Shown piece by piece: positions 32,120 through 33,853 of a DNA stretch of 33,853 nucleotides. Source of the stretch: CAYXFZ01 sp964464385 (GTDB taxonomy: Bacteria > Planctomycetota > UBA1135); the NCBI GenBank assembly GCA_964464385.1, contig CAYXFZ010000014.1, positions 1-33,853 of the forward strand. Reading direction: 5' to 3'. The position numbers were made by a program, and so were the translations under genes. Below the pieces are notes generated by a model. The model made no database searches. It was not told the DNA's origin and worked only from the letters and a program-made list of their open reading frames with translations. Positions within the stretch are counted from its first letter, which is position 1, and each line of letters starts with the position of its first letter.

Positions 32120-33853
32120 ATGGGCTTGCTCCACCGCCTTCTCACGGGAGCGGGGTCTCAAAGCGAAGACGCTTCCCCCAGCTCCCCGGAGAAAGCCCGA
32201 TCCGCCGCTGCAAGCAGCGCGGACATTCGGGCTCTCGTCGACGAAATCCGGCAACTCCGCGAACAACTCGCTCAAATGCGAGGGTCTGCGGCGGCCGGTG
32301 AGGTTCTATCGGGTCGTGGTCGGCGTGGCCGCGGTCGAGCTCGACGTGCGGACGCCCCCGTTCCAGATCTTCCCGGTGCAACCTCCGATTCCTCAGGCGG
32401 CCGCCCCCGAGATGGTGGAGATTCCTCCCGTCGCCCTCGTCGCCGCAGTCTTCCCAAAACTCCACCCGAAGACGCCCCTGTTGGACTCTTGGTGGATTAC
32501 CTCAAGGGTCAATCGGTTACTGTTTTCGAGGGGCAAGACGATCTCGCGCGCAATGAAGCCTACGAGCACTTGGCCCGTCACATTGGCGAGCACTTCAACC
32601 TCGTTGGGCCTTTCTATGAAAAGATGAAGCGCGCCGTTGCTACTGGGCATGGAACTCGGGTGGATATTGATCGCTGGTCTTCCTCAGAGCGATCCGCCGC
32701 CGTGCAGTTGGGCACCATGCTGCACCGCCACGGCCTGCTCAAGGATTTCTACTACCACAGGAGTCCCAAAAAACAATTGCGTGTCATTCCCACCAAGAGT
32801 GGCGCCACCGCCCAATTTTTGACGGGCGGTTGGCTTGAAATTTATGTTTCCTGGTTGCTCTCGCGTCGTTTGCGTTCGCGGATGAATCCGAGCAAATACC
32901 AAGTGCTTTACAACGTCAAGGGCACTCTTCCGGATCAACGGGAGTTTGAGGCCGACCTCATGGCCTTTGCCGATGGCAAAATGTTTTGGGTCGAATGCAA
33001 AACGGGCCAGTGGCAAGATTATTCCGCCCGCTTCGAGGGCTTGGTCAAAATCTTTGGTTGTGACCGGACCAGTTCTGGTCTTCTCCTGATTCGCCCTCCC
33101 GACTCCAACACCCGCAAACGCGCTACCGACATGTTGGAGATGACCGTGCTTTCCTTGGAAGAACTCGAGGGCTTCATTCGATCCTTTCTTGGCATCCCTC
33201 TGGATTCCGATACTGGCTTGGACCTTGATTCCGAAAAGGATGACCGCACTGCTCCTCTGCCCTTGGGAGTTCTTCCTCCCCTCACCGACGAGGAGATTCC
33301 CCTGGAGGGCGCTGCCCCGGCCCGCAAGCTGGGCAGAATCTCCTTGTCCGCTTCCCCTTCGGCGGAAGATGGCGAGACACCACCCCGCCGTCGTCGCCGT
33401 CGTCGTGGTGGCCGCGGCCGTGGCCGTGGCCGATCTGCTGTGGGCGAGTCGTCTGCCAGCGAAGAAAAGACCGAGGAAGAAAACGCCACAGCCGCATCCT
33501 CTCGAGCTTCTCAGTTGGTCGAGCCCCTCCCCATCCAGGCCGACGGCAAGCCGGAAGAGAAGACCGAATCCAAGGTTGAGAAAAAGGTCGAAACAAAATC
33601 TCAGGAATCCACATCTGAGGCGACTGGCTCCGTGGGATCTCGTTCCCCGTTTTCCGGAAGCGCCGAGGAAACCGCATCCGAAGATACTCCGCGTCCCCGT
33701 CGTCGCCGCCGTGTTGCGACTGCCGCCAAGCCCAAAGCAGGGGAAGCCTCCAAGGACGAAACGAAGCCCGTGGCCGAGGCCCCCCAAGCCGGGTCCAAGT
33801 CCAAGGCTGATCCCAAGCCCAAGGCCAAGCCCAAGGCCAAGCCCAAGGCCAAG
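32120..33853 (+). CDS. Predicted PD-(D/E)xK nuclease (DUF1887/Card1-like core) with Arg/Gly-rich and Lys/Pro/Ala-rich arms (partial)
   Basis: The open frame has 578 codons to the right edge with no stop. The start at ATG 32120 is the first ATG after a stop-bounded region; no clear ribosome site is seen and TTG 32099 is possible. In order: a helical, probably coiled-coil segment (34-53, DIRALVDEIRQLREQLAQM); an Arg/Gly block (65-76, GRGRRGRGRARR); a second basic stretch (SSRRPRRRS); a conserved-looking domain from VGLLVDYLKGQ; and the nuclease core. The core has GGWLEIYV (E240), EFEADLMAF (E277, D279) and FWVECKTGQW (E292, K294), the expected acidic-acidic-ExK layout of the restriction-endonuclease fold. 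GGWLE plus ECKTG is as in DUF1887/Card1-type proteins, but no N-terminal CARF domain is recognised. After about residue 335 come RRRRRRRGGRGRGRGR (423-438), PRPRRRRR, and a KPKA tail. A DNA/RNA-binding nuclease is inferred. It diverges from the thioredoxin-domain gene with 90 bp between the starts. Confidence 0.75.
   Translation, partial: MGLLHRLLTGAGSQSEDASPSSPEKARSAAASSADIRALVDEIRQLREQLAQMRGSAAAGEVLSGRGRRGRGRARRADAPVPDLPGATSDSSGGRPRDGGDSSRRPRRRSLPKTPPEDAPVGLLVDYLKGQSVTVFEGQDDLARNEAYEHLARHIGEHFNLVGPFYEKMKRAVATGHGTRVDIDRWSSSERSAAVQLGTMLHRHGLLKDFYYHRSPKKQLRVIPTKSGATAQFLTGGWLEIYVSWLLSRRLRSRMNPSKYQVLYNVKGTLPDQREFEADLMAFADGKMFWVECKTGQWQDYSARFEGLVKIFGCDRTSSGLLLIRPPDSNTRKRATDMLEMTVLSLEELEGFIRSFLGIPLDSDTGLDLDSEKDDRTAPLPLGVLPPLTDEEIPLEGAAPARKLGRISLSASPSAEDGETPPRRRRRRRGGRGRGRGRSAVGESSASEEKTEEENATAASSRASQLVEPLPIQADGKPEEKTESKVEKKVETKSQESTSEATGSVGSRSPFSGSAEETASEDTPRPRRRRRVATAAKPKAGEASKDETKPVAEAPQAGSKSKADPKPKAKPKAKPKAK
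33815..33853 (+). repeat. 12-bp tandem repeat coding for KPKA, running off the window
   Basis: The unit AAGCCCAAGGCC occurs at 33815-33826, 33827-33838 and 33839-33850, with a fourth copy cut after 3 bases by the window edge. It encodes repeating Lys-Pro-Lys-Ala, a histone-H1-like basic tail of the nuclease protein. The copy number is unknown because the sequence ends within it. Confidence 0.9.

Noticed and set aside
32684..33787. Long minus-strand open frame, 367 codons, Gly/Phe/Leu-rich
   Set aside because: It lies opposite the predicted nuclease. The plus-strand frame has clear enzyme motifs, while the minus frame is the low-complexity complement of Arg/Lys/Glu-rich codons.

Overview
The window looks like a draft or metagenome-assembled scaffold from a Gram-negative bacterium, most probably a member of the Planctomycetota. 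Two short runs of N (7367-7376 and 14825-14834) are scaffold gaps. The Planctomycetota call rests on the paired DUF1800/DUF1501 genes, the many large secreted proteins with FG-GAP, EF-hand-like or lamin-tail modules that end in a recurring C-terminal module, a DUF5916 protein, and a polytopic spermidine-synthase-like protein. Lipoproteins, an MltA-type transglycosylase and a predicted outer-membrane barrel indicate a two-membrane envelope. The assignment is inference; no rRNA or phylogenetic marker was tested.

Layout, left to right. Positions 1-169 hold the tail of a secreted protein, followed by a strong intrinsic terminator. A plus-strand run follows: a CehA/McbA-type metallohydrolase, then dihydrolipoyl dehydrogenase (lpdA) and octanoyltransferase (lipB), which belong together in lipoate-dependent metabolism. 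From 4232 to 14254 all genes are on the minus strand. The promoter-proximal block is a methyltransferase, a spermidine-synthase-like membrane protein and a secreted calcium-loop protein, closed by a hairpin terminator at 9290-9321. The distal block is a VWA/HEAT protein, a metallo-beta-lactamase/lamin-tail protein (interrupted by a gap) and a membrane sulfatase-fold protein.

The plus strand resumes at 14258, only 3 bp from the divergent methyltransferase start, with mutY (interrupted by a gap). A ten-repeat FG-GAP protein, a DUF5916 protein and a STT3/AglB/PglB-like oligosaccharyltransferase candidate follow. Convergent to that is an aspartyl/asparaginyl beta-hydroxylase-like gene. A translationally coupled DUF1800-DUF1501 pair ends at a 20-bp perfect inverted repeat shared with a convergent DUF4870 gene. 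Then come mltA (minus), divergent to a coupled esterase-lipoprotein pair (plus), and a thioredoxin-domain YyaL/SSP411-type gene (minus) whose conserved C-terminus is cut off by an in-frame TGA.

The right edge holds an open-ended gene for a predicted PD-(D/E)xK nuclease. It is embedded between arginine/glycine-rich and lysine/proline/alanine-rich low-complexity segments, and the window ends inside its 12-bp tandem repeat. The strongest leads are this nuclease, the STT3-like enzyme next to an Asp/Asn hydroxylase-like gene, and the C-terminal module shared by four secreted proteins.

No tRNA, rRNA, CRISPR array, insertion sequence or phage gene was seen, and no stretch longer than about 110 bases is left without a gene or a described element.
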